From positions 57,017,672-57,081,671 of the forward strand of contig CANTUZ010000004.1 of NCBI GenBank assembly GCA_947846985.1: 64,000 bases of DNA. The letters are read 5' to 3'. Source of the stretch: Fratercula arctica (taxonomy: Eukaryota > Chordata > Aves > Charadriiformes > Alcidae). Both the position numbers and the translations under genes were made by a program. This document shows positions 23,401 through 35,320 of this stretch, piece by piece (positions within the stretch are counted from its first letter, which is position 1; every line of letters begins with the position of its first letter). The notes under the pieces were generated by a model that did no database searches, was not told the origin of the DNA, and saw only the letters and a list, made by a program, of their open reading frames with translations.

Positions 23401-25373
23401 AAAGATGTAGCAATATGATACATTTATAATGCTTGACAGACAGAAATTTAAGGACTTGTTTGGTCAGAGGCTGTATTGATATGTTTATGCTTAGGAATCC
23501 CTTATGGCCTTTTCTTTGAAAGTAAATTTTCTTTATAATAAAACCATGTAGGTTTGCTCAAAAAGCCATTTGGGATTTCCCCATTTTGAACGCTACCCTG
23601 AGGAACAAGAGCAGGAGTGGCCATGGATTCTGATAGAAAGGATTGTGAACTCCTGCCAGGAACTGTGTCCATCCTGCAAGGTGGAGCCAAGGTGAGCTCC
23701 ACTCTGCGGGGCCTGTGGGTCTTGGCGTAGCAGGGTTTCATTTCATAGTCTGAGTTCATAAGAGATGCCTATTCCTCCCTGTCGTATAATTCTAAGAAAA
23801 TATTTGAGGGTGCAGGTTGCTGTGTAAATGTCAGATATTATTTTTACTAACATCAACATATCATTGCAACAGATGTTTGATATTCAAACTAATCACAAGA
23901 AAAACGTACTGCCCAGGATTTCACTGTGTGCTTAGCAGTGATTCCCCATTGCATAAATGAGAGTATGAACGCAGGCATGAAAAGCTGAGGTGATGAAAAG
24001 AAAGCTAACACCTTCAAATAGTGATGCTGCGTTGCCAGCACAACATTTCTCTCCTGACATCCAAGGAGCATATTTCAAGTCCTGAGAGGTGTTGAGCTTG
24101 AAAGGTGCAGCTATTTCTGAATGAAGGGTACTTCAGAGCTCTGAGATCTTTGATGCTCTCTCCTCGCAACCCAGAGCAGGAGGAAAGCCTGCCCCTCCCA
24201 ATGCAGTGTATACCCAGAGAGATTTGTAAAAGAAACAAGTTTCACAGACAGCCCCGGTGGTGGATGACTGAGCATCGTAGCTTGTAGCAGATGAAGGGAA
24301 GTGTCAAGCCCCGTCAGTGCTCCGCTTATGAGGATGGACAGCAACCTGTGTCTGTGCAGCCCAGCAGAAATGAAGTGTCATTTAAATCGCTCATGTACAG
24401 AAATGAGCAATGCTGTCGGCAGCGACTACCTACCTTTCAAGTATGCACCACTTCTGGAAACCAAGAACCAGCTCTGACGACAGATTCATAGCCATAGCTT
24501 CTAATTGCTTGCCAAGCACCCACAGTTGCACTCAGATTTGTCTCACACAAAACCTACCCTGGCGAGTCTATGGGCTCAAATGGGTGCTGTGAGATTCACT
24601 GGGATGGCAAGGGGGATCTATAAGATTTTTAATTTATTTGACCCAATTTCTGTCACCAAAATAATTCTTGCTAGACAAGACTTGAATCTAGAAAAGCAGG
24701 AAATGAAAATTTTTCCTTACAGAAGCAAAAGGAAGGCAGAAGGATGAGAAAAAGGAGACATTTAGGATGTTCTTGGTGGAACAACACCATCATGAGGGAC
24801 ACAAGATTTAAGGCCAGGCTAAAAATGAAGGCAAGGACAGACTCATTCAAAATCTCAAAGACAGGGACAAAAATACTAAACTAGTTCATGAAAGGCAGTG
24901 CCAGGAGAGAAATTTTATGCCTTGATTGACGAGGAAGAGATTGTACTATTTGTAGGCTGAATGGAAGGGAGTGGCTGAAATTACTCACGGCAGAGTTGTT
25001 TTCTATTGCTGTTTCTGCGATTGCCACACTTTCACTTCAAATTGACTCTGCGCTTTTTCGTAGTGACATCATGAATGATATTTTTTTCCACAGTGAGATC
25101 AATAATAGACAATACTAAGTGACACAAGCCATAACCATCCTTAGAAAGCTACAAACAAGTGAAAATCTAGTTTAATTTACATTATAGTGTTTGATAACTT
25201 ATGTGCTCTGTCCTTTTATTGATAATAGGACAAAGCTTAACACAGCATAACATAGCCTGTGACAGAAGAATGAGAAGCACATACTGTAAAGTCAATTTCT
25301 GAAGCCAGTATTGTCTCCATTCTGGGTGCAATACTGTGACTTTTTGAGAGATGACCAGGTCTGCAAAGATAAT

Positions 25374-25398
25374 AATTCTATGATTCTATGATTCTATA
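25374..25398 (+). repeat. CR1-type octamer tail (ATTCTATG)n
   Basis: Three ATTCTATG-type units without a recognisable CR1 body immediately upstream. The preceding CCATTCTGGGTGCAATACTG text may be a short CR1 remnant. It is either the tail of an extremely truncated CR1 or of one that has decayed. Confidence 0.6.
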
Positions 25399-25557
25399 AT
25401 CATATGGTCCCCTTTTTATTTAGTGCTTGCACATGGCTAGTTTACACACACATGCAAGTTGCTATCATAGTTTAGACCATAACAAAATTAAAAAAAAAAT
25501 GGACAAGTTCCCCATCTCTTCTGCCTCCTCTCATGGGGAGGGGAGTCAACTGAAGAG

Positions 25558-25798
25558 CTGACAAGAGGTAACAGGCAGAAACTTGAACACAGGAAGTTCC
25601 ACCTAAACATGAGAAGGAACTTTACTTCGAGGGTGGCAGAGCACTGGAACAGGCTGCCCAGAGAGGTGGTGGAGTCTCCGCCTCTGGAAACATTCAAAAC
25701 CTGCCTGGACACGTTCCTGTGCAACCTGCTCTAGGTGACCCTGCTCTGGCAGGGGGGTTGGACTAGATGATCTCCAGAGGTCCCTTCCAACCTCTACC
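25558..25798 (+). mobile_element. CR1 LINE 3' end, second subfamily
   Basis: Landmarks in order are GACAAGAGGTAACAGGCAGA, GAAGTTCCACCTAAACATGA, GGAACAGGCTGCCCAGAGAG, CCTGTGCAACCTGCTCTAGG, TTGGACTAGATGATCTCCAG and CCCTTCCAACCTCTACC. The match to bird CR1 is close. The copy is 5'-truncated. The usual octamer repeats after CCTCTACC are missing and replaced by an A-rich run. The body differs from the ATTCTATGA-tailed copies at 3.2 and 63.1 kb, so it belongs to another CR1 subfamily. Confidence 0.95.
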
Positions 25799-25840
25799 AA
25801 AAAAAAAAAAAAAGAAAAGAAAAAAAAAAAGAAAAAAAAA
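25799..25840. repeat. A-rich tail-like tract next to CR1
   Basis: About 42 bases of A with three single G interruptions. It begins exactly where the CR1 octamer repeats should start. CR1 retrotransposition does not normally leave poly(A). Confidence 0.9.
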
Positions 25841-27321
25841 GGGGAATTTGACTTCTAGAAGTTGCTGGGCACATCCCTTTGAAATCACACTCTCCAGAGA
25901 TTCTCTTCCGGGGCAACCAAAACCTTACAAAACCTTACAGTCTAAGACTCCTACTAACATCTGCAAATGTCAATTTGTTGCAGTCCTTTCAACTTTTGAT
26001 TTCATACAAGAAGGAAAGTGTCACGGTTGCTCCATAGTACCTCTGTAGTCCCTTCATCACCCCAGGATCTTCCTGAGTTAATTAACAGGGGGCAGATTGT
26101 GTTGACTGACACTGCAGTGGGACCTTTGGGTGAGAGTGTCGACATTTAGAGTGCTGCTCTTCCAGGGTCTTGCCGTCCTATTTGCCATTTTTTTTCCATG
26201 CTCCAGGAGGTGCCCTCTCCCAGTCCCACAGACTCTGCCTCACTGTTTGATACCAACAGCTAAAATTATGACTTGAGGCTGGATACCACCAAGGATTTTA
26301 TACTCTCACACGGTCTTGGGATTTCTATAGCCGTCATAATGTGCCACAGCCCTTATGTGCTATCTCAAATACATCTAGCAAATGTACTTATCATGCAGAA
26401 AATCCCTAATACATGAGTTCAAGCAGAGTGTGAAACATGGAACAATGATGATTAGATAACGGCTCCATTATCCGTACAAATGCAATGCTACTACAGTAGT
26501 TCATCATAAGATAACATATCTGAAATCTGCAGCTGAGATTTTCAAAACTGTCTAGGGGATTGAGGTACATATCCACCATTAATGTTAATGTGTCTATGTC
26601 CCCTCCATCACTTAAAAAATTTCAACCTATGTTTCGAGAGAAAATAATAAGCTAAGTACAAGATAATTTCAAGTCTGAAGGTCACACATATCACAAGGGA
26701 ATCATGCTGGCCTTTACCACAGTAAAATATCAAGTGCAGATGCTTTCATGGGAAATCTGTTCCAACTCAAATGCAAAATTAAATCAGTATCTTCAAAACT
26801 CCTTACGAAAGGAACTCTGGGAAAAAATTAGTTTATTAACAGTTTCATTGCAGAATTCTCATTTATTTTTTCTGAATTTTGTTTTGTGAGAAGCCTCTTT
26901 TTACGTTATATTTAGCATAGTAACCTTAAAATGGAATAATACTATTATTAATGTGGGATAAGAAGATGTAACAGCTGAAGTATTTTCTTTCGGAAAATGT
27001 TTACATTAATTATCTATCATTGATAGAAAAGACTTTTCTTCTGAATTAAGAAGTCACCTGCTTCCAGTGCAATGAAATAATACAGCCCTTTTAAAGATCG
27101 AAACTAACTAAACATGCAATAAAAAGGAATAAATGGAACTGATTTTTTTATATGAGAAAGTTTGGCTTTTTTAATATGATAGAAACAAACACAGGTTTTT
27201 TCCTCAAGTTATTTTTTTACCCAATGAAATGATTTTATATAAAAATTAGGCTTGGAACAACTACTTCTCTGCAGACAAAATATTTCCTGAGGTGGGTTTG
27301 GAACTGACAATATTATTTAAT

Positions 27322-27357
27322 ATTAAAATATGACCTAAAATTAAAATATGACCTAAA
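27322..27357. repeat. Perfect 18-bp tandem duplication
   Basis: Two exact copies of ATTAAAATATGACCTAAA lie head to tail. Perfect identity over 36 bases in otherwise decayed DNA suggests a recent slippage or duplication event. TGACCT is a nuclear-receptor half-site, so the duplication yields two half-sites in direct orientation 18 bases apart. Confidence 0.95.
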
Positions 27358-27369
27358 TGAAAGTGAACC

Positions 27370-27386
27370 ATTAATTAATTAATTAA
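27370..27386. repeat. (TTAA)n run
   Basis: Four consecutive TTAA units, self-complementary, twelve bases after the tandem duplication. Confidence 0.9.
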
Positions 27387-28401
27387 CACAGGGGCAAATC
27401 ACATACATTCACACATACAGTGTTGTTTAAAAAAAAGTTAAATATAGCATATCTTTCAGAAATCAAGTGGGAGCTGATGTAGATAAAATGTGATACCTAC
27501 TGAAATAGCAGTTTTGTATTCAGCTCTACTGCCCTCTATCAAAGACTTCAAATAGAGGTGTAAAATGATTTTGTGTCAGTCGCTACAAAAGGATTCTCTC
27601 CACATTCTTATGATGGGAAAAGCTTTCACTGCAGACATATTACAGGCGAGCATACCCATGCAGTAATGGGAAACACAAAAGCTAGTAGAAAGAGAGCAGA
27701 TGCTTTTTCCAGGTATGCTGAGTTAGCATTTTTTTGAACAATGCCAAATTATGCAAAGTCACTGCATGTCTAGAAAGACATGCATAACTTCATCACTTCT
27801 GCTTCTATTATTCAGCTTGTTAATTGAATGACTTGGTAAATTCAAGTAAATTAAATAGCTGATGAAGTATGGGTCATAGACAGCATTCCTCTGCCTTCAG
27901 AAAAATGATATTGACAAACTGCTGATGAAGATTAAGTTGATGGGTGCCAAAATGAAAAAAAAAAAAAAGTTTGTCAGCTGTATGGTAAAGTACTTTGGAG
28001 ACCTGGAACACACTCATATGCATGAACAATAAAATGTTTCTTGATGATAATCTGCCTCACAGTTCATTTGCCCGAAAATCTCTTGGCAGCCATCTGGATC
28101 AGGTTTAAATAAAATGTAATACTAAGCCCCTAATCTGACAGTGATAAGCTGGTGACAATGATTATTCATGAGTTTACAGGGAGAGTAGACCTTGAGAAGC
28201 AGATGTGAGTTCTTTCTTTCAGGCCCAATTTCAGTGCTTTGAATGTATTGGAACCACTTCAGAACATAAGGTTTGTTTTATATAAAGAAAAAAAATGCTA
28301 CTTTAATCAGCTTGACATCTAATTGCTTCCTAATTGTCAGAAGTTGCCCCTAAAGAAAAAAATGAATTAATTTCCCAAGGCTTGCTGCACATGCACCCTC
28401 A

Positions 28402-28402
<1 letters not shown>

Positions 28403-28428
<26 letters not shown>
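28403..28428. repeat. A homopolymer, 26 bases
   Basis: An uninterrupted A run. The upstream sequence shows no recognisable retroposed body. Confidence 0.9.
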
Positions 28429-28432
<4 letters not shown>

Positions 28433-28633
28433 ACTGATGGTCCAAAGTTAATGAAATAGCTTGGCCTTGTTTCAGAGGGCAACTCTTCTGAAGTAGGGGG
28501 ATACCACCTCACTGTTCTATTGAAATAGAAAACTTTGGGAGGGTGTTTCAAAAGCACTTAACTTTGACTGAACTTTGCTCTCATGAATTAATCTTGAAGG
28601 TCTGGCCAATGTAGAGGGTCCTTTATGCCTCAT

Positions 28634-28704
28634 GGGCCTAATCCAATGTCTTTTTAAGTCAACAGTCAGTTTTCTATTGACTTCCCTGCACTTTGGATCA
28701 ACCC
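28634..28704. mobile_element. Ancient palindromic (MITE-like) repeat relic
   Basis: A 71-base imperfect palindrome. The outer arms are GGGCCTAATCCAATG (28634-28648) and CTTTGGATCAACCC (28691-28704). The inner arms are AAGTCAA (28656-28662) and TTGACTT (28677-28683). Both arm pairs share the same centre of symmetry near 28669, which is strong evidence for one element. The layout matches palindromic repeats with 'ccattgaagtcaatggga' and 'tttggatcaggccc' motifs that are abundant in turtles, crocodilians and birds. I do not know the accepted family name. Confidence 0.6.
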
Positions 28705-31058
28705 TTAAATTTACTTGGGTTAAGATGGGAATTTAGGGAATGGGTTCTTTAGGAAGCTCTCTGCTTTAATTTCATCAATGCTATGGAGTCTTCCCAAGTA
28801 AATTTTTGTGTCTGTAAGTCTATGCTTTTCTCTCTTTGTGTGATGCATAATAAGGAAATGTGGTGTAGATAGGAAGGAGTTGTTTAATGTCATCACTCAT
28901 GCAGGAGAAATCAGCTCGATCACCCTTGCAAATGTATCATCTGCATCTAGGATTTTCCCTCCTGAATTCCACATTTCTGCTGCAAGCTGCACACAGTCAT
29001 AGAAGCTGTACTATACCGTGAATGTCTTTTAGAAGCTCATGACTGATGTAAGCAAAGCACTTGCTTTTCTGCCTGGTCCCGAAGGAGAACTTCAATTGTT
29101 TCTGAAAAGGGAGAGGCACAGAAACCTCCGGCCTGGGAGAAGTTGCATCATTTGCAGACTCCCCTGTTTGACCCTGTTGCATTCTAATGAACAAACTTTA
29201 TTCCCCATGGCACCACCTACATGACAAACAGTCAGGACCCTCATGGATAATTCAAGTGCCAGCAGTTCGTGGGAGCAATTTGGAATAAACTAGGAGAAGG
29301 AGCATTCATATTGGTTAGAGAAACCCTCATAGGAAAACCCATCCTCTCAGAATGGACACCATTATCTAGTTATGACTATTTATTTATTTGTAGTACGATG
29401 GCACCTAGATGTTCCAGCTAAGAGTGGGAGCCTGGAGAAAGAAACTCTTTACCCAAAGATCTGCTCCAAGAAACTCCAAGCCAAATTGATGTCAGCTGTA
29501 AAGATAAGGCAATCAGCTTACTGCCATCCATCTGGGGTAGGATAGTCTCCAATAGAAATGAAATTACCCCAGTTTCCATCTACTGCCCCACCCACAGTCT
29601 TACGCTGCTTTTCAGCTATGCTGACATTTTCTTCAGTTTCTTAAGATTTTTTTTCTTCCCTCCTTCTACTCGTTTTATTTCTGTACCCAAGGGTAACAGG
29701 CAAGAACTAAGTTAAAAGTTCAGCTTCATCGAACACATATCCAAAGATATTTTCTCAACTGTTTGCAGATGTGAGGATAAGGGGTTACAGAGTCCCAGGC
29801 ACTAAATGCTCTCCTGGGATCCAGGAAAATACGGGAACATGGCTGGATCCAGGCTGGATATTTTCCTTTAGCAGAGGAAATAATTGTCACACCATGCGGC
29901 TAGAAGTAAATACTCTACCTGTTGCAGCTAATGAAAGACAACAGCCCTTTCGGCCTGCTCCACATGGAGAACTGCTGCTTCCTCTCTATCACCACTGAAT
30001 GTGGCTTGAGATATTCTGTTTTAATCTTACTCTGATGCATGAGGTTGGTACAAGTTCTGCCCTCAGCCCTCTTCGAGTATTAGCAACACTAATGAAATTA
30101 CTCTGGGGCTGTCATTTTTCATCTCGGTATTTCCCTTGACCATCTTCTTATGTTGCTGATCTGCATTGCAGCACTTCCCTTTGCTCCCAAGGACTCAAAC
30201 TTTGCTTTGTAGTTATAAGGCTATTCAGGAATGGCCTGAAGGCTCAGCCAGACCAGAAACAGCAGGGGACTGACCTTTAATGCCCTGGGAAAGGGAGAAG
30301 CCAAAATTAATCTTCAAACCAAGTTTCCTTCTTTAACACAGAGAGCCAGTGGGGAAATCATACACGGTTGCTAAGGGAGCTTAGTTAAGTCTGACCAGAG
30401 CTCTCTTCTGAGTACATCCTCGGCCCAGCTAGCCGTGAACTTGGAAGTCAGTTTGAGAGAAGTTCAGCTGGAACCAGTGCTCACAGAAAGCTGGTTTCAA
30501 GAGTACTGTCACACATACAAAATCGGAGCAATCAATTCAACTAGTATAAAGCAAGACTGATAAAAACGGCTCAGGGGTGCGAAACTGTTATTCTAGGTGG
30601 GTGATGGAAACTTTCCTACTCCTACACGACATATTCCTCTTCCACAGACCTCCCATTTCCAAGAGTGCAACAGTGATGATGGAGTAGTGCCATCCCTGCT
30701 ATCTGGACAGGGAAGCAGTAGCTGCTTTCCTTGGGAAAAGGATGCAACTTTTGACTTCGGTATCACTTCAGTGATGTATCCCCCTCTCAGATCTACTCTT
30801 TAGGATCCTGCAAGGATCCGTGCCACAGGCGGCCCTAGAAAAGCTAGCAGATGAGGAAAAAATTGCCCATTAAATCTCAGGATTGTTGTAGCTCAATTTT
30901 TAGATGCAGCACATGAATTGCAGAATAAAAAATAAATTAAGAACAAGGTCCAGAAGGGGATGACAGTGAGAATAGGAAAAATATTAAAAAGGAAAAAAAG
31001 ACTGCAATTATTAGAGACTAAGGAAAAAATTATAATTAAATCCATGGCAGGAGATTAC
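28705..31058. other. Non-coding stretch, nothing recognised
   Basis: No repeat family, no strong exon chain and no low-complexity tract of note. Short open frames at 29.0-29.2, 29.77-30.0 and 30.6-30.8 kb have no supporting signals. Confidence 0.5.
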
Positions 31059-31182
31059 ATAGAATCATAGAATGATTTGGGTTGGAAGGGACCTTAAAGA
31101 TCATCTACTTCCAACCCCCTGCCCTGGGCAGGGACACCTCCCACTGGATCAGGCTGCTCAAAGCCCCATCCCAGCTTGGCTA
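31059..31182 (-). mobile_element. CR1 LINE 3' end fragment, antisense
   Basis: It begins with the reverse complement of the octamer tail (ATAGAATCATAGAATGATTT), then GGGTTGGAAGGGACCTTAAA, GATCATCTACTTCCAACCCC, TGGGCAGGGACACCTCCCAC and CTCAAAGCCCCATCC. This is the same subfamily as the copy at 3240-3515. It is truncated after about 120 bases. Confidence 0.96.
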
Positions 31183-31436
31183 GTTACTGCAGACAGGATA
31201 ACAGAACTCAAAGGCTGGTTGCAGATAGAAATAGTTGTTTCATCAGGCTTTCCTTGAAATGTCAGATGACTACTAATCCTTGCTATGTATATCTGGAATG
31301 TATTTGGTTGCAGGCTTTTGATTCTAACCAGCTTCTAATGGCTACAAGTCAGTCACGCATGGAGCATCTAGTTATGTGGCACAGTTGTGGGCCTGTACCC
31401 TCTGAGAAGGGTCCCGATAGTTACCAAAATCCTTGC

Positions 31437-31475
31437 AAAAAAAAAAAAAAAAAGAGAGAGAGAAAAAGAGAAGGT
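31437..31475. repeat. A/GA-rich low-complexity tract
   Basis: Eighteen A followed by (GA)n and AAAAGAGAA. The plus-strand 171-codon frame crossing this tract owes its length to the lysine/arginine-coding purine run and is not a gene. Confidence 0.9.
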
Positions 31476-31567
31476 CTAATTTTCTTGTCCTCTGCCTACT
31501 TCTACGCTGGCACACTTCCAAGGATCACTTGGAACCAATGGAGCTGGCTACGATTAAAGAGCCCATA

Positions 31568-31596
31568 CGCGCGCACACACACACACAAACAAAAAA
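31568..31596. repeat. Alternating CG/CA microsatellite
   Basis: CGCGCG followed by about eight CA units and CAAACAAAA. It is an alternating purine-pyrimidine tract with Z-DNA-forming potential. Confidence 0.9.
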
Positions 31597-34500
31597 CGGA
31601 TTACACAGCAGAGCAACAAGACCAAAGACCATTTGAAATGGATTGCTTACTCAAAAGGAGCCGCTGCTTGGAAGGGACACGGCTGTGCTAGTTAATCAGT
31701 ACTGTCGAAATAGATGTCTCTATCATAGTCTGTTATTTATTTTGCATCAAGAAAGCAACAGTACCTGGTGAAGTCTGGGAAGAAAACATAACAGTGCAAA
31801 TTGCTTTTCTAGAACTGAAGAGAGCAGATTTATGGAGGAGATTGGTCCAAAAATGCACTGCAATATAACATTGGGGGTGAAGGAAAAAAGAAATGTATGT
31901 ATAATATTGCTGACTACACTGCTGACAGGGCAGTTGTTCTGGAGGAAATAATTTTTACAGTGCATCTGAAAAAAAAAAAAGCAACCAACAATCTTCTGAG
32001 ATCACATTGGTTAGAATACAAGATCTTGAACACATAGATACAAAAGAAACTTTCCTCTGGCTACAAAGGAAAAAACAAATGGAAGCCTCTTAATAAAAAT
32101 GAAATAATGCAGCCCCAGTACTGAGCCTCAGGTCGTCTGCATGTCAGTGCATCATAAAGGAAGAGCGCTAGGTTCCTCACAGCTACGGGTCTTCCAAAAG
32201 AGCAGTCTGTAGATCACAGGGGTTCATTTCCATGGCAGAAATTGGTGTTTGAAGTTACTCTTTCTAACTGGGTTTTGAAACACAAAGGAAAGGTGGTAAA
32301 TCAGACCTCAGCTGGGAGCGGTAGTTGGCTCTGCTTGAAGCCCATCATATGGGTTACAAGTATGACTAAGGAGTAATTAGTTTTGGAATCTAGAATTTTA
32401 AATTATCACAAGTAAAATATTATCATTTCAATATATATATTGAATGCATGTTTTACGTTTTTTTTTTTCCACTGAAATAGCTACATGTTTCTTCAATGTA
32501 TAGAAATTGATTAGTATGTTCTGATTAGCAATGTTTTGAACTTAAATTTTCCATTTTAACATCTCAAAACTTCCCAAAATGAGAATGAAATGAAACATAT
32601 TTCAAACAAATTAGAGCTGGGAAAAGAGAAAGATGAAGTAGATGAAGAAGATGAAATTTTAGGAGGGGGTTTCTCAACACTGGGCCACTTGTTAGAATCA
32701 GCAATGGAAGTCCTGCACCGTTTGTATGCTGATGACCAAGATGTTGCTATAAAAACTTCCATAGATAAAGCAGAAAAATATTTGTTTAGCATGGAAGTAT
32801 TGATGATTCCAAGCTTGGTAGTATTCCAGTGAGATTTCCCCTCCTATTAGAGGGGAAAACCACAGCTTTTATCCCTACAAAGTTGCAGGTTTTGGTGCAA
32901 TATGAAAGATCAAAGACCAGATCCTGGCACTGAGTAAGATAGAGATTGACAGGGAACTTGTCAAACTTTTCTTGTAACTTCTGTCTTTTGAAGAAATATA
33001 TATTCACTGAAATGGAGCTTGAAGGGGGACCTCAGTCTTCCAAACCTCGGGTGAACACCTCTAAAGGGATCGATAAATTTCTGCCATGGGTTTGGACACT
33101 AAGTTTGTTTATGTCCTGGAAAACCTAAGACCAAATACCTGTTCATACAAATGCATGTAAACAGTAGTACAGTCTGAAAGAAGAACATTTCAAAAACAAC
33201 ATTCAGTTCATCTCTTTATTTTAAACAGTGATGGCACAAATATCCTGGATATTTCACATCCTCTACTAGTTGTTGCTTATGAAGTTCCAGATGTCAGTAA
33301 CTCAACAGCCAGGTTCTGAACCAATGAAACATCTAAACTTGAACACACATCATTTTTTCCTCCCAAAAAAAATTTTATTGGTGAAAAATTACTTTCTCAG
33401 AATGACAAAAAGTATCGCTTAATGGTTACAGGTGAGATAAACAGTTAGCGATTAATTTTCTGAAGTTTTGGATTTGTTTCTTTTAAAATATAAATGTTTA
33501 AATTAGACATCAGAAAGTGTTGATTTCTCATTTAGATATGAGCTTTTCTTGAAAATGTCTGTGTAATATAAACATGAATTTATCCACAAAAAATTGTTTT
33601 TATCCCCTGGTCCCCAATTTCAGTTCTGTAAGCACACTAAGAAAGATTCTACACATGTGTTTCAATAAGGACATCAACTAGCTATGTCCTGAGGCTATCT
33701 TTCCTGTTATTCACAATATTCCTCTTGGTTACACTTTCAAAACTGGAAATAGTAAGAAAAATATACTCTCTCTTCATATTATAATAAAAAGAAGCAGAAG
33801 GTCCTCATTTGGTATAAGACTTAGTTTCAATAGAAGAAAAAGAAGCAGAAAAACACTCAGATCATTTTTTGTTCTTCACCTTTTTCCTGCCTTTCAACAA
33901 GGACCATGACCTCGAACATGCACCACCTTCATGTCGGTGAATAGCTCAAGGAATGTGTGTCACCTAGAGATCTTCTAGTATTGTGGAGCGAGAACAAAAT
34001 CCAAGGTTAAACTAAACACTCAAATATTAACAGAATAAGATGAGAAAAAAAGGAGAGAAAGCCAAAAAGAAGAGCATTTATGAAATAAAAATTGAAAATA
34101 CTCTTTAATTCTTGACATGTCTGAAATTTGTTTGGAAAGCTGTATTTCACAAATTTCTTAAATTCTTTCTAGGTAGAAATAAAACCTGCAGTTTGTATAT
34201 TCTCTTACTCAGCTGGGCACATTCATTGTTTTGAATAATTCAGTCATTTATTAACACTTTCCTTCAGTTTCTAAACATCACGAGGCTGTGATACTCTTGT
34301 GAGTTTGCAGTTCATGCGCTGAGGCCAGTGGATCACAAGCGCAAACAGCAGAGGGAGCAGGCAGTGGCAGCGCAGGATGAAAAGCATCTGCGGAACTCCT
34401 GATTCCAGGTCACCCAAGCATCCTGCAGCACTCCAGCACCTGCCTGTACTCCCAATGGATACAATCAAGGCACGATCCTGTTGAGGAGTTAGGATGCTCT

Positions 34501-34780
34501 TGAGAAAGAGGTCTGGCCTGGGTGGTTTTTTTAGAGAAAGGGGTGAAACAACATGGGCATAAAAATTGTCAGATAAGAAAACCCAATACAGCTTGAAAAA
34601 GCATCCTACAGTGCATCTGAGAATAGGTTTTGAGAAAGGAATTGAGAAGGTACTATTTGAAAGAGATTTGCTGCTTTTAGCTGGACAACTGCCTCTGGGT
34701 TGTTTGAATCTTCATGTTTTCAGGGATGGAGGTCATTTCTAAATGTCTAACATTTCTGGCCATGGGAAATACTGTAAGTT
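31597..34780. other. Non-coding stretch with one acidic open frame
   Basis: No repeat family is recognised apart from short A/T homopolymers. It includes the plus-strand frame at 32590-32832, described separately, and AT-rich sequence on both sides of it. Confidence 0.45.
32590..32832 (+). other. Plus-strand 80-codon frame with acidic tract (unclear)
   Basis: It starts at an ATG. Residues 12-23 form an acidic run (KEKDEVDEEDEI), followed by a leucine-rich amphipathic part (GHLLESAMEVLHRLYADDQD) and TGA at 32830-32832. The composition resembles a real protein fragment. However, no splice acceptor with a good pyrimidine tract lies near its start, there is no clear donor before its stop, and I recognise no homologue. 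It may be a chance frame or a decayed retrocopy. Confidence 0.12.
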
Positions 34781-35320
34781 TCACTTTTGATAGCCTACTC
34801 CTTCTCTCCTTGGTGCCACTAGACCCCAGCACTGACAGCTGCCTTGCCTGTATCCCAGCTGCCCTCCCCGGCTGCTCCTCCAGCACAGGGTCCTCGCCCA
34901 CCCTTCCCTGGGGGAGCACTCACCCAGACTTCCTCCAGCCTCTCAGCTTAGTGAAAGTTTTTGGATAAATTATCTCTTGGATAAAATTATTCAGTCAACA
35001 GCAAAATATATCAACTAGTCATGTTGAATTTACCGAATAGTTCGAGTTACAAAAGGCTTAAAGTAATCCTCCTGTGTTGACATTTAAAGAAAATTGGGTG
35101 TTCGTATTTTCTTCATTCAAAATAGTATTTTGTTTAGAAAATGTCTAAAAAAACCTTATTTTAAAACTAAAAAAAAAAAAATAATAAAAAGAAACACAAT
35201 TTAAGCAATGCATTTTGCTTTAGGTCAAATGAAGCAAGTAATCTGACCAAAGATAATTTCATATATCTTAAAAATGTTTCCTTTACACTCAACCCGAAAT
35301 TATTTTTTCTTTCATTTCAG

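Larger units (their letters stand above)
25841..28633. other. AT-rich non-coding stretch
   Basis: Holds A tracts, a perfect 18-base tandem duplication, a TTAA-rich run (27370-27386) and homopolymers (27955-27968, 28403-28428). No gene or transposon family is recognised. Frames here are short and unsupported. Confidence 0.5.

Noticed and set aside
25374..25398. Octamer repeats as a CRISPR-like or minisatellite array
   Set aside because: Only about three ATTCTATG units of the known CR1 tail type, with no spacers.
26018..26140. TGTCACGGTTG at about 26021 as the start of an avian endogenous retrovirus LTR
   Set aside because: No matching CA-ending terminus, polyadenylation signal, primer-binding site or second LTR nearby. 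No retroviral protein is visible.
31568..31596. CG/CA run as a regulatory CpG site
   Set aside because: A simple alternating dinucleotide microsatellite.
31176..31691. 171-codon plus-strand frame, the longest in the window
   Set aside because: It starts at a non-ATG codon, crosses the A/GA tract (31437-31475) and the CA repeat (31568-31596), and its lysine/arginine run is translated low complexity.
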